64,000 nt of DNA from Elusimicrobia bacterium GWA2_51_34 (GTDB lineage Bacteria; Elusimicrobiota; Elusimicrobia; Elusimicrobiales; UBA9959). Each line of letters opens with the position of its first letter. Positions within the stretch are counted from its first letter, which is position 1. The stretch lies in NCBI GenBank assembly GCA_001799565.1, contig MGTS01000006.1:65006-129005 (forward strand). Direction: 5' to 3'. A program made the translations under genes and the position numbers. Positions 33,768 to 42,954 of this stretch are shown here, in pieces. The notes beneath the pieces are model-generated. The model was not told where the DNA came from, did no database searches, and saw nothing but the letters and a program-made list of their open reading frames with translations.

Positions 33768-34673
33768 ATGATAAAGGTCAAAAAAGCCGGAGGCGGCGGT
33801 TTGGGTAAAATAAAAATTATTTTACCGCTCGCGGCGGCGCTGCTCTGCGGAGCCTGCGCCTCTTTTCATTCGGGCGACATACTGCTTGAAAGAGGCACGC
33901 TTAAGGCGCTGCTTGACGACAAAACAATCAAGCCCTTCTCCAAAATACAAGTAAGCTGGCAAAATTATCCATTCAGAAATCCCACGGACTCAATTGGGGA
34001 GGGGTCAATTTCAAATCCCCCCAAAATAACGCCGGCGCCGGCGGAAAGCGAGGATCTGGAATATTTCAGGCGCAAGGCCAAAGATATTCTGGCCGACGCC
34101 GGCCTTTACGACCCCAAAAAAGGCGCGGGCACGCTTAAGCTGACCCTTGTCACTGTGAACCGCTGGAACTACCGGGACCTTTTCAAATCTTACCTGGCCG
34201 ACACATCTTTTATTTTTCTCCTGCCTTCCACCATAAAAACCGTCTACGCTATGACAGCTGAATTCAGAACTTCCTCAGGAACGCTTAGAACTGAAATAAC
34301 AGCCTATAACAAGACCACTTTTCACCTGCTGCTGGCGCCTTTGTATCCGCTCTTCTCTCCCGGCGCAAAAGGAAAAAGCCTGATACGGCAGATGCTTTGG
34401 CGAACATCCACTGAAATTTACGAAAAAATGAAACATCCGGTATATGAAAAAGACATCCGGCGTGCGTCGCAGGAAACGCGGACAGATAACCAGGCTCCGG
34501 CAGTGCCGCCTGAACCGCCCGCCAGAACCTGGATAGTACCGGTTTCGCGGGAAATAGCGCCGGATAACCAGGGTGAAACCGCCCCCCTGGAGACTGGAAT
34601 AAAACCGGCGCCGGCCGCAAAGGCCGCTCCAAATGCGGACCAAAACGGTGCAGAAGAAACGCCGGATGATTAA
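33768..34673 (+). CDS. Lipoprotein of unknown function
   Basis: The 301-residue protein has a lipoprotein signal with basic N-region, hydrophobic stretch and lipobox CGAC (Cys at 30). Residues about 35-225 look like a DUF4136/GNA1162-like periplasmic domain (KIQVSWQNYPF, AGTLKLTLVTVNRW), but the match is weak. The last 80 residues are Pro/Ala-rich and probably disordered. It is monocistronic, preceded by a plausible promoter and followed by a strong bidirectional terminator. Cell-envelope location is well supported; function is not. Confidence 0.7.
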   Translation: MIKVKKAGGGGLGKIKIILPLAAALLCGACASFHSGDILLERGTLKALLDDKTIKPFSKIQVSWQNYPFRNPTDSIGEGSISNPPKITPAPAESEDLEYFRRKAKDILADAGLYDPKKGAGTLKLTLVTVNRWNYRDLFKSYLADTSFIFLLPSTIKTVYAMTAEFRTSSGTLRTEITAYNKTTFHLLLAPLYPLFSPGAKGKSLIRQMLWRTSTEIYEKMKHPVYEKDIRRASQETRTDNQAPAVPPEPPARTWIVPVSREIAPDNQGETAPLETGIKPAPAAKAAPNADQNGAEETPDD

Positions 34674-34700
34674 AGCGGTATTCTCCGTTCCGGCAGTGTA

Positions 34701-34739
34701 AAACAAAAAGCCCCGCTGTACAGACGGGGCTTTTTGTTT
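34701..34739. terminator. Strong bidirectional intrinsic terminator
   Basis: Arms at 34701-34715 and 34725-34739 form a perfect 15-base stem with GC core GCCCCG, flanked by AAACAAAAA and TTTTTGTTT, around a 9-base loop. It lies between two convergent genes. Notably, no word array is present in this one convergent gap. Confidence 0.92.
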
Positions 34740-34760
34740 GCAGCGATTTGCCAGGCCGCG

Positions 34761-35258
34761 TTAATTGCCGTCTTTCTTTTCTTCCGCCGCTTTATCTACC
34801 GCCGGATTCCCGGTTTTTTCGGCATTGGCTGAGGCAGGCTTTACCTCCGCTTTCTCCGCGGCGGGCAATTTTGCCAGGGCCTCTTTGGCGTCCTGCGCGA
34901 ACACGCTGTCGGGATTATCTTTCATAAATTTAGAAATTCCCAGCCGGCCCTCCTCAACATTTCCATCCATCACCAGCTGAACGGCGTCCGCGAATTGTTT
35001 TTTTTCGACATCCAGTTTCTTCTGGGCGTTATCTGAAACCCCGCCCTTCCAGTAAAGCGCCATGGGATCGGAGCCTTGTTTCGCTCCTCTTACCGCGGCC
35101 ACAGCGCTCACACGGTTCTTTGACTCAAGACGGCTTTGTATTTTGGTTTTGAGGCCTTTAAGAAGATTGTCATACCACCCTTTCCAGTCTTTTGATTCCT
35201 GGGCATTTACGGTATTAACCGAAAATATCAACACCAGTATTAAAAGTATCTTCTTCAT
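34761..35258 (-). CDS. Small exported protein of unknown function
   Basis: From the ATG at 35258, with a good GAGGAG ribosome-binding site, the protein is 165 residues. It has a signal peptide (MKKILLILVLIFSVNTVNA). The mature part is helical and charged (FADAVQLVMDGNVEEGRLGI, KFMKDNPDSVFAQDA), suggesting one or two TPR-like helices, followed by an Ala/Lys/Glu-rich tail. An earlier start at 35279 would add seven residues and fit the ribosome-binding site less well. It lies downstream of the large propeller/TPR protein on the same strand, with a word array between them, so a functional link is possible. Confidence 0.65.
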   Translation of the reverse strand: MKKILLILVLIFSVNTVNAQESKDWKGWYDNLLKGLKTKIQSRLESKNRVSAVAAVRGAKQGSDPMALYWKGGVSDNAQKKLDVEKKQFADAVQLVMDGNVEEGRLGISKFMKDNPDSVFAQDAKEALAKLPAAEKAEVKPASANAEKTGNPAVDKAAEEKKDGN

Positions 35259-35298
35259 AGTTATTCTCCTCGTAATCAAACGGATAGGTGCAATAATA

Positions 35299-35425
35299 GT
35301 CGAGAGTGTAGAGTCTTGCGTGTAGTGTGTTTAAGGGATTTCCCCATAATCTCAAAACTCTTTACTCTAGACTCTGAACTATCAACAATAAATGGAAAAT
35401 CTACACACTCCACTATACTTTTCAC
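35299..35425. repeat. Inverted heptad array, AGTNNAG/ACTCTNN family
   Basis: The left arm (35299-35333) reads AGTCGAG, AGTGTAG and onward. The right arm (35357-35391) reads ACTCTTT, ACTCTAG and onward. A further run of heptads (CTACACA, CTCCACT) follows at 35401-35425, up to the stop codon of the 1155-residue protein. Confidence 0.8.
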
Positions 35426-35426
35426 C

Positions 35427-38400
35427 TTACTTTGAAAGCTTGTCTCCCATATCCCTAAGGCCGGGATTTATTTTTACCGCCCGGTCAACAAAGGTTTTTA
35501 CATCGTCTTTTTTTCCGGCCTTTACGGCGACGCGTGCCAGGTTCAGCCAGATATCCCCGTCGTAAGGATCGGACTTGGAGGCCTTCATGTAAAAATCGCG
35601 CGCTTCGTCATATTTTCCAAGCGAGAAGCTGACATTGCCGAGGTTGTTAAGAGCGGCGGAATTTTTAGGGTCTTTTTCAAGCGCTTTATTCAGGCGATTC
35701 GCCGCATCATCGTAGTCCTTGTACTGCGCCGCCAGAATACCGAGATTTAAATTGGCGTCCAGGTCATCCGGGGTTTCAAGCAGCACGCTGCCGTAATATT
35801 TTTTGAAATACTCATAACGCGCCTTCATCAGCGCGTCAACGGCCGCAGCCACCCTTTTTGAAAATTCGGGGAGAGAGTGTTTTTCATCCGCCGTTTCAGG
35901 CAGCGTTACCGGCTCAAACTCGCCCCAGGCCAGACGGGTGTCTATAACACGCACATCCGCGCCCGCTTTCTTGTACATACCGGCCTGATGGACTATGGCG
36001 TCAAAGATATTCTTTCCCACCATGGTGGTTTCAAGTCCCACCCACCAGGTATTGTTGTATTTTATAAGGTATTCTTCGGGAATGCCCACCTCTTTGGCGT
36101 CGGAAACGCCTGTGTCTAACATCAGCGCTATGTGCGCCGGGTAATCAAGCAGGGCTGTCCGCACGCCGGAGGCCTCAAGTATTGAGGCAAACAGCGCCGT
36201 CAGGTCGTCGCAGTCTCCGCTTTTAAGTTTCAAGGTATTGCGCGGGAACTGCACGGTATCAAGCGTGAATTCCTTTGAGGATTTCAGAACCGAGTACGGG
36301 CTTACCGGGTCCGACAGGTAGCTTATCCCGTGCTCGCCCAGGGCTTCCCAGCTTATCAGGGCCGTCATCAGATTTTCGTTTAAAAGATCCGCTTCTTTTT
36401 CAAACTTGCCCTTTTCCTGCAGGGCAAAACGGCTGAAAGCGAAAACGGGGGTGTCTTTGGGGGTGATGAAGTTTGCCAGGCGCTCCGCTTTGTCCCAGAC
36501 TATGGCGTTTTTTGAAAGCACCTTGACGGGCTTGTTCAACTGGAAAGTTTTCTCACGTCCATCCTGGTAGTAAGTCAGCGTCAGCTGGCACTGCACAGGA
36601 GTGTCCTCGGTAATGCTCAGAATGCGGTTGTTCAAGGTCGCCATCAGGTCCACCTGTACGGTGGCTTTGGGGCCTATTGCCGGCACCACGGAGTCGGTGG
36701 GAAAATCCATAAAATCCCTGAAATAAAAAGAAAGCTTGACATTACTGAAGGCTGTGTCGGTGTTGTTTTTCACCCACACGCTGCCTACCGGGTTTTTCAG
36801 GTAATGCTTATAGTTCGCCGAGAATATATAGTTAAGCTCGGAGGGCACTATTTCCATGGGGGCCATGTTTTTAGCGTCCGCCTGCGGGACGGAGGCGGAG
36901 GGTTCCGCGGTTTTAAGACCCTCAAAAAAAACAGGCGCCGGCTCGCTCATTTCACCGGTAGCGCCTGTAACGGAAACACCGGCCAGGAAATAATAGTAAG
37001 TGGCGTTAGAAGCCAGGCCGGAGTCGGAATACTCCGCCTTAACCGGAGAAGCGACAAGCTTCGGTTCCGCGTCGGGAGCCGCGGCCCTGAAAAGGGCGAA
37101 ATTTTTAAGCCACGGCCCGGCTTTAGCCTGCCAGGAAAGCTTAACCGCGGTTTCGTCAGCGGAAGCTTTTAACCCCGCGGGCGCTTCAGGCGTATAATCC
37201 AGATCAAAGGCGAGTATTTTTACGCCCTCTTTATCGGAAATATAGAGGCGGTTATCCTTCACGTCAATACACTGCGGATCAAGCAGTTCCCTTTCGCCGC
37301 GGCCTTTGGCGAAGAAGCTGGCCGTAAACTTGCCGTTCTCTTCAAAAACCTTCACGTTAAGGCTTCCTTTATCAAGTATGTAAAAATAGCCTTTATTGTC
37401 GTAGGCCAGCGCCGCCGGGTTCTGTAGATCCCCGGAATCATCCCAGATTTTCAGGAACTTACCCGAGGCGTCGGTCACCAGCACTTTTTTCAGCTGGGCG
37501 TCTAAAATATATACATTCCTGTTATTGTCTATGCTCACGGCCACCGGTTTTTGCAGCGCAATATTGCCAAGCTGCGGGCCTACGGAAAACAGAAAGATAC
37601 CATCGGAATTAAACGCCTGGATCCGCTTATTACCGGTGTCGGCTATGTATATATTGCCTTTACCGCTGACGGCAAGGCCGGAGGGGCCGCTGAAATTTCC
37701 CTCCTTTGAACCGCCTTCTCCGAACGAATTCACAAAACTGCCGGAGGCGTCAAAGATCTGCAGCCTGTCATTGCCGGTGTCGGCCACATAAAGCCTGCCC
37801 GCCGGATCGGAGGCAAAACCACGCGGGTTTTTCACCTGACCCTGCTCTACGCCGTAGCGCATCAGCGTTTTTTTACCGGAGGCGTCTATCAGCGCGGCCT
37901 CGCGCGCCTCGCTCAGCCAGGCCGCTATTGAGCCGTCAGGCCTTACCACAAAAGACTCGGCTTTAAAAGCGTATTTCTGGGTAGGGCCCTTTATATTAAA
38001 ACGGCCCATGGATTTAGCCCTGTCCAGTTTTTTTCCCGGCAATTCCCCTTCAAGGTTTATTATGGAAACTTTTTTATTACCCTCGTCGCAGAGATAAAGC
38101 AGGCCGCCTGAGTCAAGCGCTATGTCGCGCAGTTTCAGGAATTCGCTCTTCCCCTTGCCCCTGGTGCCGAAAGTTCCGGCCACTTCGCCTTTTTGGTCCA
38201 GTTCCCGCACCTTGCCTTCCTTCCCGTTTACAACGTACATGATACCGTAATCGCTGACGGCCATGCCGTCGTTCGCGAGAGGATATTCTTTTACAAGCTT
38301 GCCGGTCCTGTCGTATTTTTGTATCAGGCCCAGATCCGGATCCGAGATATAAATAAACCCGGCGCGGTCAAGAACTATTTTTGCGGGTTTAAACTTGCCG

Positions 38401-38894
38401 GTATTGTCGCTTTTAAAGGTGGTAAATCCGTAAAGGAATATTCCGTCCGAATTAAAAACCCCCACCCTGGCGTTACCGGTATCCGCCGCGTAAATACGCG
38501 CGTCGGGGCCGAAGGCCACCCCCATGGGCGAATTCAGCTGGCCGGGAGCGGAACCGGGGCCGGAAAAACTCCAAAGAACCGCGCCTTCTCCGTCTAAAAC
38601 AGTAATTTTAGAGGCCCCGCTTTCAGCCACGAATATTTTACCGTTCCCGAAAGAAAGCCCCGCCGGAGCAGCCAGAGGCGCCTTGGTCTTATTAAGCAGC
38701 TTGCCCTCGGAGTCAAAAATAAAAACGGCGTTGATCTTTGAATCGGCCACAAAAACCTTACCGTCCGCCGCGGACACAGCGGAAATTTTCACAAAAGCGG
38801 GGTTGGTTATCTGGCCTTTGAACTCTATTTTTTCGTAGGCGGACGCGGCGGAACACGAGAGAATAAAAACGGAATAAAAAAGGAACTTTTTCAT
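35427..38894 (-). CDS. Exported NHL-propeller, fibronectin-III, transglutaminase-like and TPR protein
   Basis: The 1155-residue protein has a signal peptide (about 1-19). Residues 25-565 carry many NHL/6-bladed-propeller repeats of the form AGFIYISDPDLG and RLYVADTGNDRLQIF. Residues about 570-660 are fibronectin type III-like. A beta-sandwich region follows (about 690-790), then a transglutaminase/cysteine-protease-like core near 880-940 with SGDCDDLTALFASILEASG and a downstream His in PAHIALML. Two or three TPR repeats end the protein (about 1055-1150). The Cys-His-Asp set looks intact, so it could cross-link or cleave proteins at the cell surface, though some such domains only bind. A TCCGCCT palindrome variant lies inside the gene at 36877-36899. 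Confidence 0.75.
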   Translation of the reverse strand: MKKFLFYSVFILSCSAASAYEKIEFKGQITNPAFVKISAVSAADGKVFVADSKINAVFIFDSEGKLLNKTKAPLAAPAGLSFGNGKIFVAESGASKITVLDGEGAVLWSFSGPGSAPGQLNSPMGVAFGPDARIYAADTGNARVGVFNSDGIFLYGFTTFKSDNTGKFKPAKIVLDRAGFIYISDPDLGLIQKYDRTGKLVKEYPLANDGMAVSDYGIMYVVNGKEGKVRELDQKGEVAGTFGTRGKGKSEFLKLRDIALDSGGLLYLCDEGNKKVSIINLEGELPGKKLDRAKSMGRFNIKGPTQKYAFKAESFVVRPDGSIAAWLSEAREAALIDASGKKTLMRYGVEQGQVKNPRGFASDPAGRLYVADTGNDRLQIFDASGSFVNSFGEGGSKEGNFSGPSGLAVSGKGNIYIADTGNKRIQAFNSDGIFLFSVGPQLGNIALQKPVAVSIDNNRNVYILDAQLKKVLVTDASGKFLKIWDDSGDLQNPAALAYDNKGYFYILDKGSLNVKVFEENGKFTASFFAKGRGERELLDPQCIDVKDNRLYISDKEGVKILAFDLDYTPEAPAGLKASADETAVKLSWQAKAGPWLKNFALFRAAAPDAEPKLVASPVKAEYSDSGLASNATYYYFLAGVSVTGATGEMSEPAPVFFEGLKTAEPSASVPQADAKNMAPMEIVPSELNYIFSANYKHYLKNPVGSVWVKNNTDTAFSNVKLSFYFRDFMDFPTDSVVPAIGPKATVQVDLMATLNNRILSITEDTPVQCQLTLTYYQDGREKTFQLNKPVKVLSKNAIVWDKAERLANFITPKDTPVFAFSRFALQEKGKFEKEADLLNENLMTALISWEALGEHGISYLSDPVSPYSVLKSSKEFTLDTVQFPRNTLKLKSGDCDDLTALFASILEASGVRTALLDYPAHIALMLDTGVSDAKEVGIPEEYLIKYNNTWWVGLETTMVGKNIFDAIVHQAGMYKKAGADVRVIDTRLAWGEFEPVTLPETADEKHSLPEFSKRVAAAVDALMKARYEYFKKYYGSVLLETPDDLDANLNLGILAAQYKDYDDAANRLNKALEKDPKNSAALNNLGNVSFSLGKYDEARDFYMKASKSDPYDGDIWLNLARVAVKAGKKDDVKTFVDRAVKINPGLRDMGDKLSK
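36877..36899. repeat. TCCGCCT/AGGCGGA inverted repeat inside a coding sequence
   Basis: TCCGCCT (36877-36883) and AGGCGGA (36893-36899) flank a 9-base loop, a looped version of the dispersed 15-base palindrome. It is read in frame as SASVPQAD, in the linker between the fibronectin-like domain and the next beta domain. Confidence 0.65.
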
Positions 38895-39053
38895 TTAATC
38901 CTCCTGCAAAACAGCCGTTGGGCTTAATCAATTCTATTATATTTGACGGCCGCTGAAAAGGCGCATTTACCGGTATAAGAAAACATAAATACGGCATAAG
39001 TTTTTATACTTTCCGCCTGCCCATGTTAATTTCTATAATAGTTTGCGCTTACT

Positions 39054-39072
39054 CATCCGCCTGAGGCGGATG
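39054..39072. repeat. TCCGCCTGAGGCGGA palindrome, intergenic copy
   Basis: CATCCGCCT and AGGCGGATG flank one unpaired base. It lies in the 269-base divergent gap between the propeller protein and sdhC, about 90 bases before the sdhC start. Nothing else is recognisable in that gap. Confidence 0.75.
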
Positions 39073-39163
39073 CGGCAGTTTTTCTTAAATCGCATTTATT
39101 ATCTCCGCAATCATGGTTCCCGCGGCTTTTACCACGGAAACCGCTTTAAAGAGGCCTCACATT

Positions 39164-39841
39164 ATGAATATCACGTTCATCAGAAGGTTAATTTCCGCGT
39201 CAATAGGACGCAAAGTCCTGATGGCAGTTTCCGGACTGGCGCTTGGACTTTTTATGCTGGTACACCTGGCCGAAAATCTGCTGCTGTTTAAGGGCGAAAT
39301 GGCATATAATGATTGGGTGGATTTTCTGCTTTCAAACCCGCTCACCCCTTTTTTTGAGGTTGGACTGCTGGGCATTTTTATCATCCACATAGTAATGGGC
39401 GTATGGGTGCGTGTTGAAGATTTTATAAACGCCCCGCGCGGATATGAGGCGCGTAAATGGCAGGGAGGGCGCACCATAGGATCCGCCACCCAGCTTTACA
39501 CCGCCGCTGCAATTTTGGCCTACCTTACCTACCACATGCTGACTTTCCGCTTCGTGAACCACGACATGGGCTTTTACCAGATGGTAACCTCGGCCTTCAG
39601 AAATAATTTTTTTGTGGCGATTTACGTGGGCGGAGCTCTGGCGGTTGTGCTGCACTTGAGCCACGGTATGCAGAGCGCCTTCCAGACGCTGGGCGTAAGC
39701 CACCCCAAATACACCCCTTTTATAAAGCTCGGCGGCTGGCTTGTGGCGCTGACCATGATGGGGTTCGCGTTTATCTCGGTATATTACCTTTTTGGCCTTG
39801 ACTTAGGCGCCGCCGCGGTAGAAATGACGGTAGTTCAGTAA
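39164..39841 (+). CDS. sdhC: Succinate dehydrogenase/fumarate reductase cytochrome b subunit
   Basis: From the ATG at 39164 (AAAGAGG ribosome-binding site about 9 bases upstream) the protein is 225 residues with five transmembrane helices. It matches the single-subunit cytochrome b558 type of Bacteroidetes, Chlamydiae and Bacillus complexes. Candidate haem-ligand His residues lie in LVHLAEN, FIIHIVMG, LTYHMLTFRFVNHD and LHLSHGMQS. It anchors SdhA and SdhB in the inner membrane and passes electrons to or from quinone. An upstream in-frame start at 39113 would add 17 residues and lacks a ribosome-binding site. sdhA and sdhB follow on the same strand. Confidence 0.92.
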   Translation: MNITFIRRLISASIGRKVLMAVSGLALGLFMLVHLAENLLLFKGEMAYNDWVDFLLSNPLTPFFEVGLLGIFIIHIVMGVWVRVEDFINAPRGYEARKWQGGRTIGSATQLYTAAAILAYLTYHMLTFRFVNHDMGFYQMVTSAFRNNFFVAIYVGGALAVVLHLSHGMQSAFQTLGVSHPKYTPFIKLGGWLVALTMMGFAFISVYYLFGLDLGAAAVEMTVVQ

Positions 39842-40060
39842 CCATTTTCCGCAATGCGGAAAATGGTTGTCACAAGTCACAGGTTGCAAGTCACAAGTAC
39901 TAAATTAGAGATGTAAAAAATTCAAAACTGGCGCTTCTGCGGCTTTCTTACGCTGTTACTTGTGACCTGTGCCAAGCCTATGGCAGTGCCGTATCAGGGC
40001 TTATAGCCCACAAACGGCCTTGTGTCTTGTGACAAAGAGTTCGCTTAAAGCGAACTCTTT
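39840..40060. repeat. Composite element: hairpin, GTCACAR array with nested insert, hairpin
   Basis: The whole sdhC-sdhA gap is one symmetric structure. A hairpin (39840-39868, arms AACCATTTTCCGCA and complement) is followed by heptads GTCACAA, GTCACAG and on (39869-39903), then a spacer. The right arm reads CTTGTGA, CCTGTG (39959-39971), is broken by 46 bases of GCTTATGGC-family words (39973-40018), and resumes as CTTGTGT, CTTGTGA (40019-40032). A second hairpin (40034-40060, arms AAAGAGTTCGCTT and complement) ends 4 bases before the sdhA ribosome-binding site. Confidence 0.88.
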
Positions 40061-40073
40061 ATACGGAGGAAAA

Positions 40074-41987
40074 ATGAAACTTGACGCGCAAATACCCTCG
40101 GGGCCCATAGAAAAGAAGTGGGATTCCCATAAATTCAACACCAAACTGGTGAACCCGAACAATAAACGCAAGTTTGATATCCTGGTAGTGGGCACGGGGC
40201 TCGCGGGCGCCTCGGCTGCCGCTTCGCTTGGCGAATTGGGCTATAATGTAAAAGTTTTCTGTCTGCAGGACACCCCCCGGCGCGCTCACTCCATAGCCGC
40301 CCAGGGCGGCATAAACGCCGCGAAAAATTACCCCAACGACGGCGACTCGGTCTGGCGGCTGTTTCACGACACCATAAAGGGCGGCGACTACCGCGCCAGG
40401 GAGGCCAATGTTTACCGTCTCGCGCAGATCTCAAACCAGATAATAGACCACTGTGCCGCCATAGGCGTACCCTTCGGCAGGGAATACGGCGGTCTTTTAT
40501 CCACCCGCTCTTTCGGAGGCGCGCAGGTTTCGCGCACTTTTTACACAAGGGGCCAGACCGGCCAGCAGCTGCTTTTAGGCGCCTACTCCGCCATGATGCG
40601 CCAGGCGGCCGCCGGCACGGTGAAAATCTACCCGCGCCGCGAAATGGCGGATATTGTAATTTCCAACGGCAGGGCGCGCGGGATAACGGTAAGGAATCTG
40701 GTTACCGGCGAACTGGAAAATTATTCCGGACACGCGGTGCTTTTATGCACAGGCGGCTACGCCAATGTGTTTTATCTCTCCACAAACGCGGCGCTCTGCA
40801 ATGTGTCGGCCGCCTGGGCCGCCTATAAAAAGGGCGCGGGGCTGGCCAACCCCTGCTTCACTCAGATCCATCCCACCTGCATACCGCGCTCGGGTGAGCA
40901 CCAGTCAAAGCTGACGCTTATGAGTGAAAGCCTTCGCAACGACGGCCGCATATGGGTGCCTAAAACCAAAGGCGACAAGCGCCACGCGAACGAAATTCCC
41001 GAAGGGGAAAGGGATTATTTCCTGGAACGGCGCTACCCCGCTTTCGGCAATCTAGTACCGAGGGACATCGCCTCGCGGGCCTCAAAAGCCATGATAGACG
41101 AAGGCCGCGGCGTGGGCCCCACTGGACTGTCGGTTTACCTGGATTTCAGGGATTCCATAAAAAGGAAGGGAGAAGACAAAATACGCGAGGAATACGGCAA
41201 CCTTTTTGATATGTACCATCAGATAACCGATGAGAACGGCTACAAGGTGCCCATGCGCATTTACCCGGCCTCCCATTACACCATGGGCGGGCTGTGGGTG
41301 GACTATAACCTTATGACCACCGTGCCCGGCCTGTTCGCGCTTGGAGAAGCCAATTTCTCAGACCATGGCGCCAACCGCCTTGGGGCCAGCGCCCTCATGC
41401 AGGGCTTGGCAGACGGCTTCTTTGTGATACCTGCCACCATAGGCGGCTATCTGGGCGGCTCAAAGTTTGAACCGGTAAACGCAACCGCCGCCGAGTTCAA
41501 GGCCGGAGAGTCGGCTGTAAAAAACAAGTTAAATAAACTGCTGGCGATAAAAGGCAAAAAGACCCCCACTGAATTCCACCGCCAGCTGGGCAATGTAATG
41601 TGGAACGACTGCGGCATGGGCCGCACCGAAACCACGCTTAAAAAAGCCCTTAAAAAAATACCGGAAATCAGGGAAGAATTCTGGACCAATCTGGCGCTGC
41701 CGGGCACAAGCATGGAAATGAACCAGACACTGGAAAAAGCCTTTAAAGTGGCAGACTTCCTGGAATTTTCGGAACTGCTGGTAAAAGACGCGCTTGAACG
41801 CAAAGAATCCTGTGGAGCGCATTTCAGGGAAGAGTCGGTAACCCCTGAAGGCGAAGCCAGGCGCGACGATGCCAATTTCTCCCACGCGGCCGTTTGGGAA
41901 TATAAAGGCGAAGGCAAAGAACCGGCCCTGAACAAGGAACCACTGGTTTTTGAGAACATAAAAATAGCGGAAAGAAATTATAAATAG
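40074..41987 (+). CDS. sdhA: Succinate dehydrogenase/fumarate reductase flavoprotein subunit
   Basis: From the ATG at 40074, with GGAGGA at 40065-40070, the protein is 637 residues. It has the FAD-binding motif [16 protein letters not shown] (about 28-43), the FAD-attachment region [17 protein letters not shown] with the His that binds flavin covalently, and the active-site block [24 protein letters not shown] and [17 protein letters not shown] also match. This is the form found with a five-helix cytochrome b. A frame extension upstream (to 39969) is translated word-array DNA and lacks a ribosome-binding site. The enzyme may run as succinate dehydrogenase or fumarate reductase. Confidence 0.96.
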   Translation: MKLDAQIPSGPIEKKWDSHKFNTKLVNPNNKRKFDILVVGTGLAGASAAASLGELGYNVKVFCLQDTPRRAHSIAAQGGINAAKNYPNDGDSVWRLFHDTIKGGDYRAREANVYRLAQISNQIIDHCAAIGVPFGREYGGLLSTRSFGGAQVSRTFYTRGQTGQQLLLGAYSAMMRQAAAGTVKIYPRREMADIVISNGRARGITVRNLVTGELENYSGHAVLLCTGGYANVFYLSTNAALCNVSAAWAAYKKGAGLANPCFTQIHPTCIPRSGEHQSKLTLMSESLRNDGRIWVPKTKGDKRHANEIPEGERDYFLERRYPAFGNLVPRDIASRASKAMIDEGRGVGPTGLSVYLDFRDSIKRKGEDKIREEYGNLFDMYHQITDENGYKVPMRIYPASHYTMGGLWVDYNLMTTVPGLFALGEANFSDHGANRLGASALMQGLADGFFVIPATIGGYLGGSKFEPVNATAAEFKAGESAVKNKLNKLLAIKGKKTPTEFHRQLGNVMWNDCGMGRTETTLKKALKKIPEIREEFWTNLALPGTSMEMNQTLEKAFKVADFLEFSELLVKDALERKESCGAHFREESVTPEGEARRDDANFSHAAVWEYKGEGKEPALNKEPLVFENIKIAERNYK

Positions 41988-41990
41988 AAT

Positions 41991-42115
41991 GATAGCAACA
42001 GAAAGTAACAGAAGGCCAAGGAAAGCAACTAAAAGTAAGAACCCAAACTCAAATTCTTACCTTCTGTCGCTTTCAGTAGCTTTCCGTGTCTTTCCGTGGC
42101 TATAGATCAGTCCAA
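41991..42115. repeat. Inverted decad array, GAAAGCAACT family, copy 2
   Basis: Five exact ten-base words (GATAGCAACA, GAAAGTAACA and three more, 41991-42040) are followed by a short spacer. The complementary words (CTTCTGTCGC, TTTCAGTAGC) run from about 42054 to 42105. It starts 3 bases after the sdhA stop and ends just before the sdhB ribosome-binding site. Confidence 0.88.
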
Positions 42116-42132
42116 TTACGGAGAACTTTATC

Positions 42133-42900
42133 ATGAACAATTCGAAACATTTTAACGTGACGATAAGAGTCTGGCGCCAGAGCGGGCCCGATGAACAGGG
42201 GAGGATGGTTCCCTACGAAGTAAAAGATATTTCTCCCGACATGTCTTTCCTTGAAATGATCGATGTTTTAAATGAAAACCTTATCAAAAAAAATGAACAG
42301 CCTATAACGGTTGAAAGCGACTGCCGCGAAGGCATCTGCGGCTGCTGCGGCCTGGTGGTAAACGGCGAGGTGCACGGTCCCGACGAACACTCCACCGTCT
42401 GCCAGCTGCACATGCGCCGCTTTAAAGATGGGGATATTATTACCGTAGAGCCATGGCGCGTAAGATCGTTCCCGATAATCAAGGATCTGGCGGTTGACCG
42501 CTCGGCCCTGGACAGGATAATACAGGCTGGCGGATACATTTCCGTAAACACGGGCGCTGCGCCCGATGCTAATTCAATCCCGGTAAACAAAGACAACGCC
42601 GAAGAGGCCATGGATTCCGCCGCCTGCATAGGCTGCGGCGCCTGTGTGGCGGCCTGCCCGAACGGCGCGGCCATGCTTTTTACCGGCGCTAAAATTTCAC
42701 AGCTGGCGCTGCTGCCGCAGGGCGAACCGGAAAAGCAAACCCGCGCCCTTAACATGGTGGCCGCCATGGACTGTGAAAAATTCGGCAACTGCTCCAACGA
42801 ATATGAATGCGAAGCGGTCTGCCCGAAGGACATAAAAGTGTCCAATATAGCCCGCATGAACCGGGAATTTATGCTGGCGAACCTGTTTTCAAAACATTGA
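42133..42900 (+). CDS. sdhB: Succinate dehydrogenase/fumarate reductase iron-sulfur subunit
   Basis: The 255-residue protein has an N-terminal ferredoxin-like domain with the [2Fe-2S] ligands in CREGICGCCG and a later Cys in TVCQLH. Its C-terminal domain has CIGCGACVAACPNGA and CSNEYECEAVCP for the [4Fe-4S] and [3Fe-4S] clusters. It carries electrons between SdhA and the cytochrome b subunit. A GGAGAA ribosome-binding site precedes the ATG. It ends the sdhCAB operon; the fumarase lies 1.5 kb further on the same strand, after one unrelated gene. Confidence 0.95.
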   Translation: MNNSKHFNVTIRVWRQSGPDEQGRMVPYEVKDISPDMSFLEMIDVLNENLIKKNEQPITVESDCREGICGCCGLVVNGEVHGPDEHSTVCQLHMRRFKDGDIITVEPWRVRSFPIIKDLAVDRSALDRIIQAGGYISVNTGAAPDANSIPVNKDNAEEAMDSAACIGCGACVAACPNGAAMLFTGAKISQLALLPQGEPEKQTRALNMVAAMDCEKFGNCSNEYECEAVCPKDIKVSNIARMNREFMLANLFSKH

Positions 42901-42908
42901 CTTCGTCA

Positions 42909-42943
42909 GTCACAAGACACAAGTCACAGGTCACAAGTGGGAA
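42909..42943. repeat. Heptad array, GTCACAR family, one-armed copy
   Basis: Five heptads (GTCACAA, GACACAA, and on to GTGGGAA) begin 8 bases after the sdhB stop. No complementary arm follows; the branched palindromic element at 42955-43104 starts where it should be. Confidence 0.75.
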
Positions 42944-42954
42944 AGAAAGGGGGT

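Noticed and set aside
39969..40073. Upstream start of sdhA giving 35 extra residues
   Set aside because: The extra residues translate array and hairpin DNA, there is no ribosome-binding site, and a strong one precedes the ATG at 40074.
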